64,000 bases of DNA from Clostridia bacterium. Lineage in GTDB: Bacteria > Bacillota > Clostridia > Christensenellales > CAG-314. Each line of letters begins with the position of its first letter. The stretch's first letter is position 1. The notes beneath the pieces were generated by a model. The model searched no databases, was not told where the DNA came from, and was given only the letters and a program-made list of their open reading frames with translations. The DNA lies in NCBI GenBank assembly GCA_028703495.1, contig JAQVMT010000001.1:62001-126000 (forward strand). The letters run 5' to 3'. Shown here in pieces: positions 7,427 to 15,891 of this stretch. A program made the position numbers and the translations under genes.

Positions 7427-8218
7427 ATGATACAAACTATTGAAGTAAAGGGCAAGTCTATAGAGGCTTGCATTGAAAAGGGGCTTGTGCAGCTCGGTCT
7501 TACCGACAAAAACCAAGTCGATGTTGAGGTAATAAAGGATAATGGTATTTTGTTTAATAAATACACCTTGAGAATCTCCACCAAGCAGTCGCTCGGGGAG
7601 AAGGCGGAGGAGTATTTGGATCAGCTACTCAAGCTGATGGGACTTAGCTTTACTATCGACGTCAGCGAGAACGATGACCGCATTTATATCGAGCTAATCG
7701 GTATCGACGGGAAAGTGGTTATCGGAAGGCGCGGCGAGGTTCTCGATGCCTTGCAGCTGCTTACGGGACTTGCCGTAAACACAGGAAAGGACGATTACAA
7801 GAGGATAACCATCGATTCGGAAAATTATCGCAAAAAACGTGAGGAATCTCTCGTTCAGCTTGCAAAGAGCTTGGAAAACAAGTGCAAACGTTTGGGAAGA
7901 AAGATCAAGCTCGAGCCGATGAATCCATATGAGAGATTGGTCATACACTCTGCCCTGCAAGACAGTGAGTTTGTTACAACTATGAGCGAAGGTGTTGCTC
8001 CGAACAGATTTGTTGTCATTCACCCCAAGTTCCCCGCTCAGGAGCAGAGAGTAGGCAAGAGAAAATCCTCTAAGGAGCCGCATAAAAAGCATAGTAGGGA
8101 GGACGAAGTCAACGACAAGCCTCAAGAACCTACTGTGAGGAACGAGCAGACCGATGCACTCAAACCCGAGCGCAAGCAGCTCAACATCGTTTACAGCAGC
8201 TCTAAGAAGCGTCGCTAG
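7427..8218 (+). CDS. khpB: RNA-binding protein KhpB (Jag/EloR)
   Basis: Cytoplasmic RNA-binding regulator linked to cell elongation and division in Firmicutes. The domain order in the 263 residues is a Jag N-terminal domain (MIQTIEVKGKSIEACIEKGL), a KH domain with GKVVIGRRGEVLDALQLL (GxxG loop about 104-107), and an R3H domain around LGRKIKLEPMNPYERLVIHS. A Lys/Arg-rich tail of about 55 residues follows. Last gene of the rpmH operon; mnmE and mnmG, which often follow, are not here. Confidence 0.93.
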   Translation: MIQTIEVKGKSIEACIEKGLVQLGLTDKNQVDVEVIKDNGILFNKYTLRISTKQSLGEKAEEYLDQLLKLMGLSFTIDVSENDDRIYIELIGIDGKVVIGRRGEVLDALQLLTGLAVNTGKDDYKRITIDSENYRKKREESLVQLAKSLENKCKRLGRKIKLEPMNPYERLVIHSALQDSEFVTTMSEGVAPNRFVVIHPKFPAQEQRVGKRKSSKEPHKKHSREDEVNDKPQEPTVRNEQTDALKPERKQLNIVYSSSKKRR

Positions 8219-8324
8219 AATTTAATAAAGACCTTGCTAAAAAAAATAAGACGGCAGGCGGAAGCGCGTTCAAAGAGATACCATTTTCGAACGCAATTAT
8301 TTTGACGTAAAAATATTATCGACT

Positions 8325-8353
8325 AAGGGGAAAGCTTTGTGGTTTTCCCCTTG
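8325..8353 (+). terminator. Hairpin terminator after khpB
   Basis: AAGGGGAAA and TTTTCCCCTT pair across a short loop, with TTGTTCGTT after the stem. It lies 107 bp after the khpB stop and probably ends the operon, although the T-run is weak. Confidence 0.6.
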
Positions 8354-8370
8354 TTCGTTATCAACAATAA

Positions 8371-8520
8371 AACTCCGAGTTAGCGTAAATATATAATTAG
8401 ACCTCGTGAAATTTATCTAACAAATCTCGGATTGAGCGCGAAATACATAGATAGACTTCAAGCATCTTATTGAATAAACTCGGATTGAGCGTGAATTTAT
8501 GAAATCGGATGCTGATTAGT
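8371..8520. repeat. Degenerate ladder, period about 53 bp
   Basis: AACTCCGAGTTAGCGTAAAT (8371), AATCTCGGATTGAGCGCGAA (8423) and AACTCGGATTGAGCGTGAAT (8477) are successive versions of one unit. They lie between two terminators, and no gene is supported in 8219-8727. Confidence 0.75.
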
Positions 8521-8545
8521 ATTAGCATACATACCTACAGCATCT

Positions 8546-8580
8546 AAAAAAGGGAGAACCAACGTGGTTCCCCCTTTTTA
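8546..8580. terminator. Bidirectional hairpin terminator
   Basis: AAAAAAGGGAGAACCA and TGGTTCCCCCTTTTT form a stem with one bulge, with A-run on the left and T-run on the right. It can end transcription from either side, between the rpmH operon and the minus-strand gene at 8728. Confidence 0.75.
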
Positions 8581-8727
8581 AAATAGAGAAATAACGACAA
8601 CCGAAAAGCCTTCGAAATACCGAAATCGTTCAATTGCAACGCCTTCGAATAAAATTTGGTATCGACGGATTTTGCGTGTCGCATGAATATATGAATACCT
8701 ATCAGATATGATGGAAATAAACGTTCT

Positions 8728-9138
8728 TTAAACCAAAAGCGGTACGATAAACGCAGGAGCGTTTTGGTTATTAACCTCGGCGGTTAGGAAAAAGTCAACG
8801 CTAAATTCCCTCGAGAGTTTATCGAATTCCTCAAACAGCATTTGCATTTCCGAGTAATTCTTGTTAATAAGAGCTTTTATGCTGTCGATATAGATTCTTT
8901 GGATATCGGCGTTGCCGGCGATAAGACCTTTGATGAAGGCAAGCAGTGTTACGTCGGTATCGATTCCGAAATCATGAATGTTTACCAATCTGATGTTGTA
9001 CGCCAACTCGTGAATACGGTGGAAATCCCTATCCAAGAACACGACGTTACCCGTTGCGACCTCGGCAAAACCGTTTGCGTGAGTAACGAGCTTTTGTGTT
9101 TTTCCCGTTCCTCTTTCTCCGCCTAATACTTTAATCAT
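8728..9138 (-). CDS. Small P-loop NTPase-like protein of unknown function
   Basis: A 136-residue protein with a clear Walker A motif, GGERGTGKT (residues 6-14), a possible hydrophobic Walker B strand (RIYIDSIKAL) and a late strand DFFLTAEVN. It looks like a minimal RecA/AAA-type nucleotide-binding fold without other domains. I do not recognise a function. A GGAGG site lies 4 bases before the ATG. It starts 19 bp after the aspB stop and probably shares its transcript. Confidence 0.75.
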   Translation of the reverse strand: MIKVLGGERGTGKTQKLVTHANGFAEVATGNVVFLDRDFHRIHELAYNIRLVNIHDFGIDTDVTLLAFIKGLIAGNADIQRIYIDSIKALINKNYSEMQMLFEEFDKLSREFSVDFFLTAEVNNQNAPAFIVPLLV

Positions 9139-9157
9139 AATACCTCCGATAATGCGG

Positions 9158-10351
9158 CTACACGCCGTCCAAACATTTAATTATTCTTCTTACGCCTTCT
9201 ACTATGTCCTTTTCGGACAGGGCGTAGCTTAATCTGACGTAATTTGCGGTGCCGAAGCATTCGCAGGGGATAACCACAACGCCGCCCCTATCCAAAAGAA
9301 CTTCGGCGATGTCGATGGCTCCGTTGATTTGCTTGCCGTAGATCTCCTTGCCGATAAAGCCGGAAATGTTGAGCATAACGTAGAACGCTCCGTCTCCCTC
9401 GAACGCGTGGAAGCTTTTTGCATGCTTAAGCTCGTCCAGCATCAATGCACGGCGGTTTTGGAAGGTTTCGACCATTTCGTCCATGACTTCCTTTCCCGAG
9501 GTCAAGCCCACAACCGAAGCATATTGCGCGATACTGTTGGGGTTGCTTGTCTGATGCGACTGCAAACTGCCCATAGCGGTGGCAAACTTCTGTGCGCAAG
9601 CGACGTAACCTATGCGCCAACCCGTCATAGCATACGCTTTGGACATTCCGTTTATGACAAAAGTCCTTTCCTTGATACTAGGACTGTACGCGGCGATTGA
9701 ATAGTGCTTATGTCCGTTATAAACCAATTTTTCGTAAATCTCATCGCTAATTATCGCGACATCCTCGTATTTCTCCAATACGGCGGCAATAGCTTCGATT
9801 TCCTCCTTGGTATAGACAACGCCCGTCGGATTGTTCGGTGAGTTGATTATAACAGCCTTTGTTTTCGGCGATATTAAAGATTCCAGCTTTTTGGGATTAA
9901 GTTTGAAGCCTTCCTCCTCACGCGTGTGCAAAATTACGGGAACGCCGCCGCAGATTACGATAAGCTCGGTATAGGTCAGCCAGTAAGGCTCGACAACGAT
10001 AACCTCGTCGCCAGGGTTTACCAAAACCTGAAGCGAGTTAAACAGCGATTGCTTCGCGCCGTTGCTGACGACGATTTGGCTGGGCTGATACTCCAGTCCG
10101 TTGTCCTCAAACAGCTTGTGCGCGATTGCTTTCTTGAGTTCGGGCGTACCCGACGCAGGCGTGTACTTTGTAAAGCCCTTTCGCAAAGCTTCCTTTGCGC
10201 CCTCGACAATATAGTCGGGCGTGCGGAAGTCGGGTTCTCCGGCGGTAAAAGCAATCAAATCCTTTCCCTCCGCCTTCAGCTTGTTGGCTTTGGCTGTTAT
10301 CGCCAATGTAAGCGACGGCTTTACAGCCAATGCTCTTTTTGATAGTTCCAT
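9158..10351 (-). CDS. aspB: Pyridoxal-phosphate aminotransferase, aspartate aminotransferase I-gamma type
   Basis: Fold type I aminotransferase, most likely exchanging amino groups between aspartate/glutamate and their 2-oxoacids in the cytoplasm. Visible motifs are the N-terminal SLTLAITAKANKLKAEGKD, GEPDFRTP, NSPNNPTG, and SKAYAMTGWRIGY with the PLP-binding lysine, plus YVRLSYA with the substrate-carboxylate arginine. ATG 10351 is preferred (397 aa) because AGGAG lies 8 bases upstream; an in-frame ATG at 10387 has no ribosome site. The exact amino-acid substrate cannot be read from sequence. Confidence 0.9.
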   Translation of the reverse strand: MELSKRALAVKPSLTLAITAKANKLKAEGKDLIAFTAGEPDFRTPDYIVEGAKEALRKGFTKYTPASGTPELKKAIAHKLFEDNGLEYQPSQIVVSNGAKQSLFNSLQVLVNPGDEVIVVEPYWLTYTELIVICGGVPVILHTREEEGFKLNPKKLESLISPKTKAVIINSPNNPTGVVYTKEEIEAIAAVLEKYEDVAIISDEIYEKLVYNGHKHYSIAAYSPSIKERTFVINGMSKAYAMTGWRIGYVACAQKFATAMGSLQSHQTSNPNSIAQYASVVGLTSGKEVMDEMVETFQNRRALMLDELKHAKSFHAFEGDGAFYVMLNISGFIGKEIYGKQINGAIDIAEVLLDRGGVVVIPCECFGTANYVRLSYALSEKDIVEGVRRIIKCLDGV

Positions 10352-10480
10352 TTGAAATTTCTCCTGTGTATCGATATTACGCCGCATTTTTGTTGCAAGC
10401 GGCTATTGCTGTCATATTAATTTCTCGGCAAACCGATTTTATCTCAGTGGTACTGCCCTTTTGCAACTTTTAGCTTCTTT

Positions 10481-10588
10481 CTTGCAATTGCGCAGCTTTG
10501 CCGTTTAGTCGTACGATTGGAGCCTCAACCCTCGTTATAGGTGCGTTAGGTATCAATCCAACTGTAGCTTGGCTGTTTGGTCGTGCGC
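10481..10588 (-). pseudogene. Two decayed copies of the prfA 3' end
   Basis: On the minus strand, 10588-10551 reads D Q T A K L Q L D stop, close to the RF1 C terminus DQTAKLQQMD at 10656-10624. A second, more decayed copy (10520-10481) reads D stop T A K L. The copies are spaced about 65-68 bp. They fill much of the 272-bp gap between prfA and aspB and have no start of their own. Confidence 0.8.
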
Positions 10589-10623
10589 TTGCAAACTTAG
10601 ATAACCAAAAGTAGTATTGATTA

Positions 10624-11691
10624 TCAGTCCATCTGTTGCAGCTTAGCTGTTTGGTCGGCGATACGGAGCGCTTCGATCATGCTGTCGATGTCGCCGTTTA
10701 AAAAGTCCTCCAGTGCGTAGATAGTCATGCCGATTCTATGGTCGGTAACTCTGCCCTGCGGAAAGTTGTAGGTGCGGATTCGCTCGCTTCTGTCTCCGGT
10801 TCCGACCTGTCCGCGTCGGGTTGCGGCGTACTCGGTGTCGGCGATGGTTTGGAAGTGGTCGTAGAGCTTGCTACGCAGTGCCTTGAAGGCTTTCTCCTTG
10901 TTTTTGATCTGACTGCGCTCATCCTGACACTCGACGACGATTCCCGTCGGGAGGTGCGTTATGCGGATTGCGGATTCGGTCTTATTGACGTGCTGTCCGC
11001 CTGCGCCGCCGCTGCGGTAGACGTCGATGCGCAAATCCTTCTCATCGATGTTGATTTCCACATCCTCTGCCTCGGGCAAAACGGCAACGGTAATTGTCGA
11101 TGTATGAATTCTTCCCTGCGATTCGGTTGCGGGAACACGTTGCACGCGATGAACGCCGCTCTCGTACTTCAGCTTGCTGAACGCGCCTCTGCCGATAAGC
11201 ATAAAGCTTGCCTCTTTAATACCGCCCAGCTCGGTTTCGTTGATGTCCAGCTCCTCCATCTTCCAACGCTGTCTTTCGGCGTACATAGAGTACATTCTTT
11301 TTATAAGCGTGGCAAAAAGGCAAGCTTCCTCGCCTCCCGCGCCTGCGCGTATTTCAATAATAACGTTTTTATCGTCGTTTGCGTCCTTGGGAAGCAAAAG
11401 GAATTTAAGGTCGCCCTCCAGCTTTTCCGCATTATTCTTGAGCTCGCTTATCTCCTCCTCCAAAAGAGCGCAAAGCTCCTTATCGGTTTCGTGTTTCAAG
11501 CTATCCCGCGTGGCTTCGAGTGCCTGCGCGTTGTTGTTGTATTCGTCGAATTTGGTTACCACGTCCTCGAGCTGTGAATGCTCCTTAACCAGCCGTTGCC
11601 ACTCCTCTCGGTGCGCGATAACCTCGGGTTTGCCGATTTCTTCGGACAAATCCTCGTATTTCTTCTTTAAAGCCTTTAATTTATCAAACAT
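10624..11691 (-). CDS. prfA: Peptide chain release factor 1
   Basis: Releases the finished peptide at UAA and UAG codons. The protein (355 aa from ATG 11691) has the codon-recognition region GVHRVQRVPATESQGRIHTS with the PxT-type tripeptide PAT, and the catalytic GGQ loop SGGAGGQHVNKTES whose glutamine is methylated by PrmC. ATG 11691 has GGAGG 9 bases upstream and matches the family N terminus MFDKLKALKKKYEDL; a longer frame from 11730 has no ribosome site. The methyltransferase that modifies it is encoded directly upstream as part of a fusion. Confidence 0.96.
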   Translation of the reverse strand: MFDKLKALKKKYEDLSEEIGKPEVIAHREEWQRLVKEHSQLEDVVTKFDEYNNNAQALEATRDSLKHETDKELCALLEEEISELKNNAEKLEGDLKFLLLPKDANDDKNVIIEIRAGAGGEEACLFATLIKRMYSMYAERQRWKMEELDINETELGGIKEASFMLIGRGAFSKLKYESGVHRVQRVPATESQGRIHTSTITVAVLPEAEDVEINIDEKDLRIDVYRSGGAGGQHVNKTESAIRITHLPTGIVVECQDERSQIKNKEKAFKALRSKLYDHFQTIADTEYAATRRGQVGTGDRSERIRTYNFPQGRVTDHRIGMTIYALEDFLNGDIDSMIEALRIADQTAKLQQMD

Positions 11692-11798
11692 ATTATAATA
11701 ACCTCCATAAATTGCCGCGTATAATCGCATTCAACACTTTGTCGTGATCAAGTCCGAGCCGTCGTACAAAAACGATTTTCGGACGGTAGTCGGCAAAG

Positions 11799-13613
11799 CT
11801 ACAACCTACAGAGAACGAATCTTTCCACTCCGCTATCATCCTTTCTTATTTGAGTGTCGAAATCCTTGAATATATCGGCGATCGTTTGCGCCTGCGCAAT
11901 TCCGCACTCCATAATAAGAAGGGAATTCTCCTTCATATATGTTCTTACTTCATCGTGTATTCTGAAATAGAATGAGTATCCGTCCTTATCGGCGACCAAA
12001 GCAAGCTTAGGCTCGAATTCCTTGACGGACGGGCTTAAGTCCTCATATTCCTCGGGGGAAACGTATGGCGGATTGCACACGATAATGTCGAATTTTCCTT
12101 CGACGTTCTCAAACAGATCTCCCCTTACAAACCGCACTTTGTCCGTTACGCCCAACAGCTTGGCATTGTCTTGCGCCACCTCCAAAGCCTTTTCGCTTAT
12201 GTCCGAGGCGACGACCGACGCGCCGCACTTTTTGGCGATAGCCTCGCCGATACAGCCGCAGCCGCAACACATATCCAAAATCGCCGAATCGGCGGACGCG
12301 TGCTCTAAAGCGATTTGCGTAAGCTCCTCTGTTTCGGGGCGTGGAATCAGCGTGTCGGGAGTTACCTTGAATTCAAACTCGAAAAACTGCTGATTTCCCA
12401 ATACGTATTGAAGCGGCTTGTGTGTCAAAAGCTCAGCCAAATAGCCGTCCAGCTTAGCCTTTTCGGCGATATATAGCTTGCGTTTGGCTGTTTTTTCCTC
12501 GCCGAGCGCACTTCGCTTAATCTTCAAAACCTCGCACAAAAGCCATTCCACCGAGGCTTCCTCGACGTCGGCTTTTTTTGCCTTTTGTTTTGCCTCGCTC
12601 AAATACTGCGCAACCGTATATACCTTTGGAAAGGCGACGGGCTTGATGGACGGGTCCTTGTCCATAGCCAAAACGGCTTTAAACGAGGTTATGGCGACCT
12701 CCACCATATCGTCGGTGGGAGGCCGTGTAGTCAGCTTTTGCATACCTCTGCCCAGCCACTTTAAGGGGCGCAGAATCCACCAATCGTGTCTTGCGTTGAA
12801 CATCAGCAATTCATAGCTTAAAGACATAATCGGAAGCAGTAACAACAGCTTAAGTATAACCTTTTGCCAAACGAACAAACCGCCCAACCAAATCTGTACG
12901 ATAGAGGTTACCAAAATTGAAACCAAAATCACAAAGAAAATAAACGCGGTGCCGCATCTGTCGTGATACGCCGAGCTTTTTTGCACGTTTTCGATGGTCA
13001 GCTCCCACTCGCTCTCATAACAGTTGATGGTCTTGTGCTCCGATCCGTGGTACATAAACAGTCTTTTAATGTCGGGCATAAGCGTAATTAACGTCAAATA
13101 CAGAATGAAAATGCCGACTTTGATAAGCCCGGCTGTCAAATTCCACAGCAAAAGCAAGCCGACCTGCGATTTAGCGATATCGTAGGTCGCAAACAACGTT
13201 TTAAAGAACAAGCCGAAGCCGCTTGCATCCACCCTGCCGCCAATCGAATTGAAAAGAAGCTTGGTTATGCCTTCGGGAATCCATATAAAAAGCACGACAG
13301 CCAAAACCACGCCCAATATCAAGCCTATTGCGCTTACTGCCTTCATGCTTCCCTTGCTTATCTCTTGTTCGTCATCCTCCGCCCAAATATCCGTAGCCTT
13401 CATTATCTGCTTTGAGCCCTCGTAAAAGCTAGAAAACAGATTGAAAACGCCACGAATGAAGGGGATTTTTCTGACTCCGTGCGCAGGCTGTATCCTCTGC
13501 GTTTCGAGTACGATTTCTTTGCGTTGATTGCGAACGGCAAGCGCAACCGAGCTTTCGCCCCGCATCATTACCCCTTCGAGTACCGCCTGTCCGCCGATTT
13601 TGGTTTTTGCCAT
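11799..13613 (-). CDS. prmC: YqhQ (DUF1385) membrane protein fused to PrmC release-factor glutamine methyltransferase
   Basis: One 604-residue frame holds two proteins that are usually separate. Residues 1-315 match YqhQ/DUF1385: start KIGGQAVLEGVMMRG, several membrane spans, MYHGSEHKTINCYES and HDRCGTAFIFFVILVSI. Residues about 320-604 match PrmC/HemK, which N5-methylates the GGQ glutamine of release factors: N-terminal helical domain, IPRPETEEL, SAM-binding ILDMCCGCGCIGEAIA, and catalytic NPPY (514-517). No stop or frameshift lies between the parts. prfA follows 107 bp downstream, so enzyme and substrate are co-encoded. The fusion would tie PrmC to the membrane. Confidence 0.93.
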   Translation of the reverse strand: MAKTKIGGQAVLEGVMMRGESSVALAVRNQRKEIVLETQRIQPAHGVRKIPFIRGVFNLFSSFYEGSKQIMKATDIWAEDDEQEISKGSMKAVSAIGLILGVVLAVVLFIWIPEGITKLLFNSIGGRVDASGFGLFFKTLFATYDIAKSQVGLLLLWNLTAGLIKVGIFILYLTLITLMPDIKRLFMYHGSEHKTINCYESEWELTIENVQKSSAYHDRCGTAFIFFVILVSILVTSIVQIWLGGLFVWQKVILKLLLLLPIMSLSYELLMFNARHDWWILRPLKWLGRGMQKLTTRPPTDDMVEVAITSFKAVLAMDKDPSIKPVAFPKVYTVAQYLSEAKQKAKKADVEEASVEWLLCEVLKIKRSALGEEKTAKRKLYIAEKAKLDGYLAELLTHKPLQYVLGNQQFFEFEFKVTPDTLIPRPETEELTQIALEHASADSAILDMCCGCGCIGEAIAKKCGASVVASDISEKALEVAQDNAKLLGVTDKVRFVRGDLFENVEGKFDIIVCNPPYVSPEEYEDLSPSVKEFEPKLALVADKDGYSFYFRIHDEVRTYMKENSLLIMECGIAQAQTIADIFKDFDTQIRKDDSGVERFVLCRL

Positions 13614-13888
13614 TTATTTATACTCCCGTAAATCGATTTAATGCTAGTGTAGTATATTAGACACGATTTGATTTATTTCCGTGTATTATGCAGCCGTTTT
13701 AATGTTGTATATACAAGCCCATATACTACAGTTTATAAAGGGTATACCACGCCGATATTGCTTTTCCGTTAACCGAATCTGCATCGGAGCTTCCGCTTGA
13801 AAAAATGCCACGCAAAAAAACGAGCGTTGTTGTGCGAAATAACACCCCTATATATTATAGAATAAATACTTAATTTTGTATAGCGTTT

Positions 13889-14437
13889 TCAACGATTGGC
13901 ATTAAAAAATAAATCCGTTTTGTCTTGTTCAATGGCGTAAGAGCTTGGATTAATCAGAATAATAGGTTTATTACGGACGATTGCGAGATTTACGGTCTGT
14001 TGAGTTCCGCCGGAGGTGACACCGTCCCAACACGCCACAAGTAAATCACAACGCTTCACGATTTCCTCGTTGCGCTTTTTCATGCAGTCATCGTCGAAGC
14101 GCGGCGCGTAAATCCCCACCAAATCGCATTGAAGCTTGTTGCGCTCATAACGCTCTCTGTCGGCGTTGCTCCACTTGCAAGCCTGATCCAAGCAGGGTAT
14201 CACGGCTTCGATAAAAATGTCGGGATAACGTTTCTTATAAAGCAAAAGAGCCTCCAACATAAACGTATCCGAGCCCAAAGCCATACCGTTGAGAAAATGC
14301 ATGTATCCGCGGCGCAGCAACTCCTCCAACACGCAGTTTATGTCGTGCTTAAGCTTGATTATCTGCGGGTGCTTCTCGTTGTTCTTTACCCCTAACTTGT
14401 GAAGTCGCATTCCCGTCATTCCGCATATCTTTTCCAT
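13889..14437 (-). CDS. SLOG-superfamily (YpsA/DUF1273-like) protein
   Basis: The 182-residue product begins MEKICGMTGMRLHKLG, resembling the FTGHRPxKL start of DUF1273/YpsA proteins in the SLOG (LOG/DprA-like) nucleotide-binding superfamily. It continues with GMALGSDTFMLEALLLYK, CDLLVACWDGVTSGGTQQTV and an NKPIILINPSS strand, the usual Rossmann-like pattern. Members are proposed to bind nucleotides or ADP-ribose derivatives; the function here is not known. ATG 14437 was chosen for its match to the family start and a nearby GGTG; an in-frame ATG at 14551 lacks a ribosome site. Confidence 0.8.
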   Translation of the reverse strand: MEKICGMTGMRLHKLGVKNNEKHPQIIKLKHDINCVLEELLRRGYMHFLNGMALGSDTFMLEALLLYKKRYPDIFIEAVIPCLDQACKWSNADRERYERNKLQCDLVGIYAPRFDDDCMKKRNEEIVKRCDLLVACWDGVTSGGTQQTVNLAIVRNKPIILINPSSYAIEQDKTDLFFNANR

Positions 14438-14679
14438 AATCACCGCTTTGTTCGAATTTCCGACCGCGTTTGCATATACCGATGCATCGCAAAACGCGCG
14501 AGGCAAGGGCTTGCCCCGATCCTTTCCCTTATCGATATGATTGTAGCACATAATTTACGTTTTTGCAAACGATTTTAAGTGCAAAACGTATGTTTTTTAT
14601 ATTTACTATAAACCCGTGTATTTCTGTGCTTTTTGGATAAATCAAACCATAAAGCTCACTTGCCAAGCCTAATTTACTA

Positions 14680-15426
14680 TTACTTATCGATAGTGTCGCG
14701 TATTATCGTGATTTTTATTGCAAACACGGTGGAGGAAGTGTCCTGCAAAACGCCCTTAATGTACTTCACGTCATCGATTTCGGACAAAAAGAGATCGATT
14801 TTGGAGCCTTCGGGCGCCTGATGCAGGTAATTGATCGTAGCGTTTTCTACTTTTCTGCCCTGTAGTTTCGACAGGGAGAAGCAATCCTGCGCCAAATCGA
14901 GATACTTTACGTTATTAAGGTGGCGATTGATGTCGATGTCGCTTGCTCGGACGGTCCGTGTATAGACGTATTTCCAATCCAAGGAGTCGTCCATCGCTAT
15001 CTTTTGGGGCGGTGTGAGTGTCCTTTCGGGAAACTCAATCGGGACATAGGGAGTTTGAGAGGTAGGAACCACACTAAAATCCGAAGTGTTCAAAATGCAC
15101 CACCGTGAGGATGCTTTCGCCAGTATTTCGTCGTCGATACGCACTTGAAACTCTCTGTCATAGGTGGACAGGGAGGGTTTAAGCGGAAAGGTGTCAATCT
15201 CGATTACTTCGTCGCTTACAGGATAGCGATAAAACTCCATATACATTCGAGTAATCACCCACATTTTACCGTTCGCGCGCAGCTTCTTCATGCCTGCGCC
15301 CAGCATATCGCTGTGTATTCCCGCCATATTTTGGTAGTGATTTGCGATCGCGCTTATTCTCATATTGCCGTTAACATCCAAATCGGAAATATTGACAAAA
15401 AATTTATGACTGATAATATTTTCCAT
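14680..15426 (-). CDS. Acyl-ACP thioesterase, FatA-like
   Basis: Double-hotdog enzyme that releases fatty acids from acyl carrier protein. In the 248 residues, each hotdog half is visible: HKFFVNISDLDVNGNMRISA at the start, and the second with ASDIDINRHLNNVKYLDLAQ, which carries the Asp/Asn/His catalytic motif of the plant and bacterial FatA family. Length is normal for the bacterial type. It is probably a single-gene unit; the flanking genes give no pathway link. Confidence 0.9.
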   Translation of the reverse strand: MENIISHKFFVNISDLDVNGNMRISAIANHYQNMAGIHSDMLGAGMKKLRANGKMWVITRMYMEFYRYPVSDEVIEIDTFPLKPSLSTYDREFQVRIDDEILAKASSRWCILNTSDFSVVPTSQTPYVPIEFPERTLTPPQKIAMDDSLDWKYVYTRTVRASDIDINRHLNNVKYLDLAQDCFSLSKLQGRKVENATINYLHQAPEGSKIDLFLSEIDDVKYIKGVLQDTSSTVFAIKITIIRDTIDK

Positions 15427-15559
15427 TTCTTCCTTTTTTTGTCGCAGACTCAGTGCCGCGAATACTTAGATTTGCTCCGTTCTCGGATTAAAGCGAACAA
15501 ATTGCATATCGGCAGCATATTCGGGGATGCTAAAGCTTCGAAGCTTTTGGAGCGTTTTC

Positions 15560-15706
15560 GCCCGTTCAAACGCCGACTTACGGCTGATTCGCCAAACCGC
15601 GTTGCTCGTCGGTTAAATACGGAAGTTGTCCTCCTCGCGTATGATTATCCGAAAAGTCATCTATAACCTGACGATTTCGGATAGTGCGAACACGCTTTAT
15701 ATTATT
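15560..15706. repeat. Dispersed noncoding repeat, copy A
   Basis: About 147 bp match 59602-59750 in the same orientation. Shared blocks include GCGTTGCTCRTCGGTTAAAT, ATTATCCGARAAATCAT-like sequence, AACCTGACGATTT and GTGNGAACACGCT. Both copies are between genes and have no intact frame. It could be a mobile noncoding element or relic. The surrounding gap (15427-15891) shows no gene. Confidence 0.85.
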
Positions 15707-15782
15707 ACCGATTTGCTTCATATTTGTCGATTCGGACAGTCATAAAGATCGGCTACCCCTAATCGAAAGCGAAGCAAAAAAC

Positions 15783-15822
15783 AAAAAAGCCGTCAACCGA
15801 ATCCGATTGACAGCTTTAAGAG
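15783..15822 (-). terminator. Rho-independent terminator of the 15892 lipoprotein gene
   Basis: Read on the minus strand, AAAGCTGTCAA pairs with TTGACGGCTTT, followed by TTTTGTTTTTT. It lies about 75 bp beyond the lipoprotein stop codon. Confidence 0.8.
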
Positions 15823-15891
15823 TCGTTGAGAAATTTGACTATGCCGTAAACCGCCTAGATTTATATACACAACGTAGACGGCGAATCTGCA

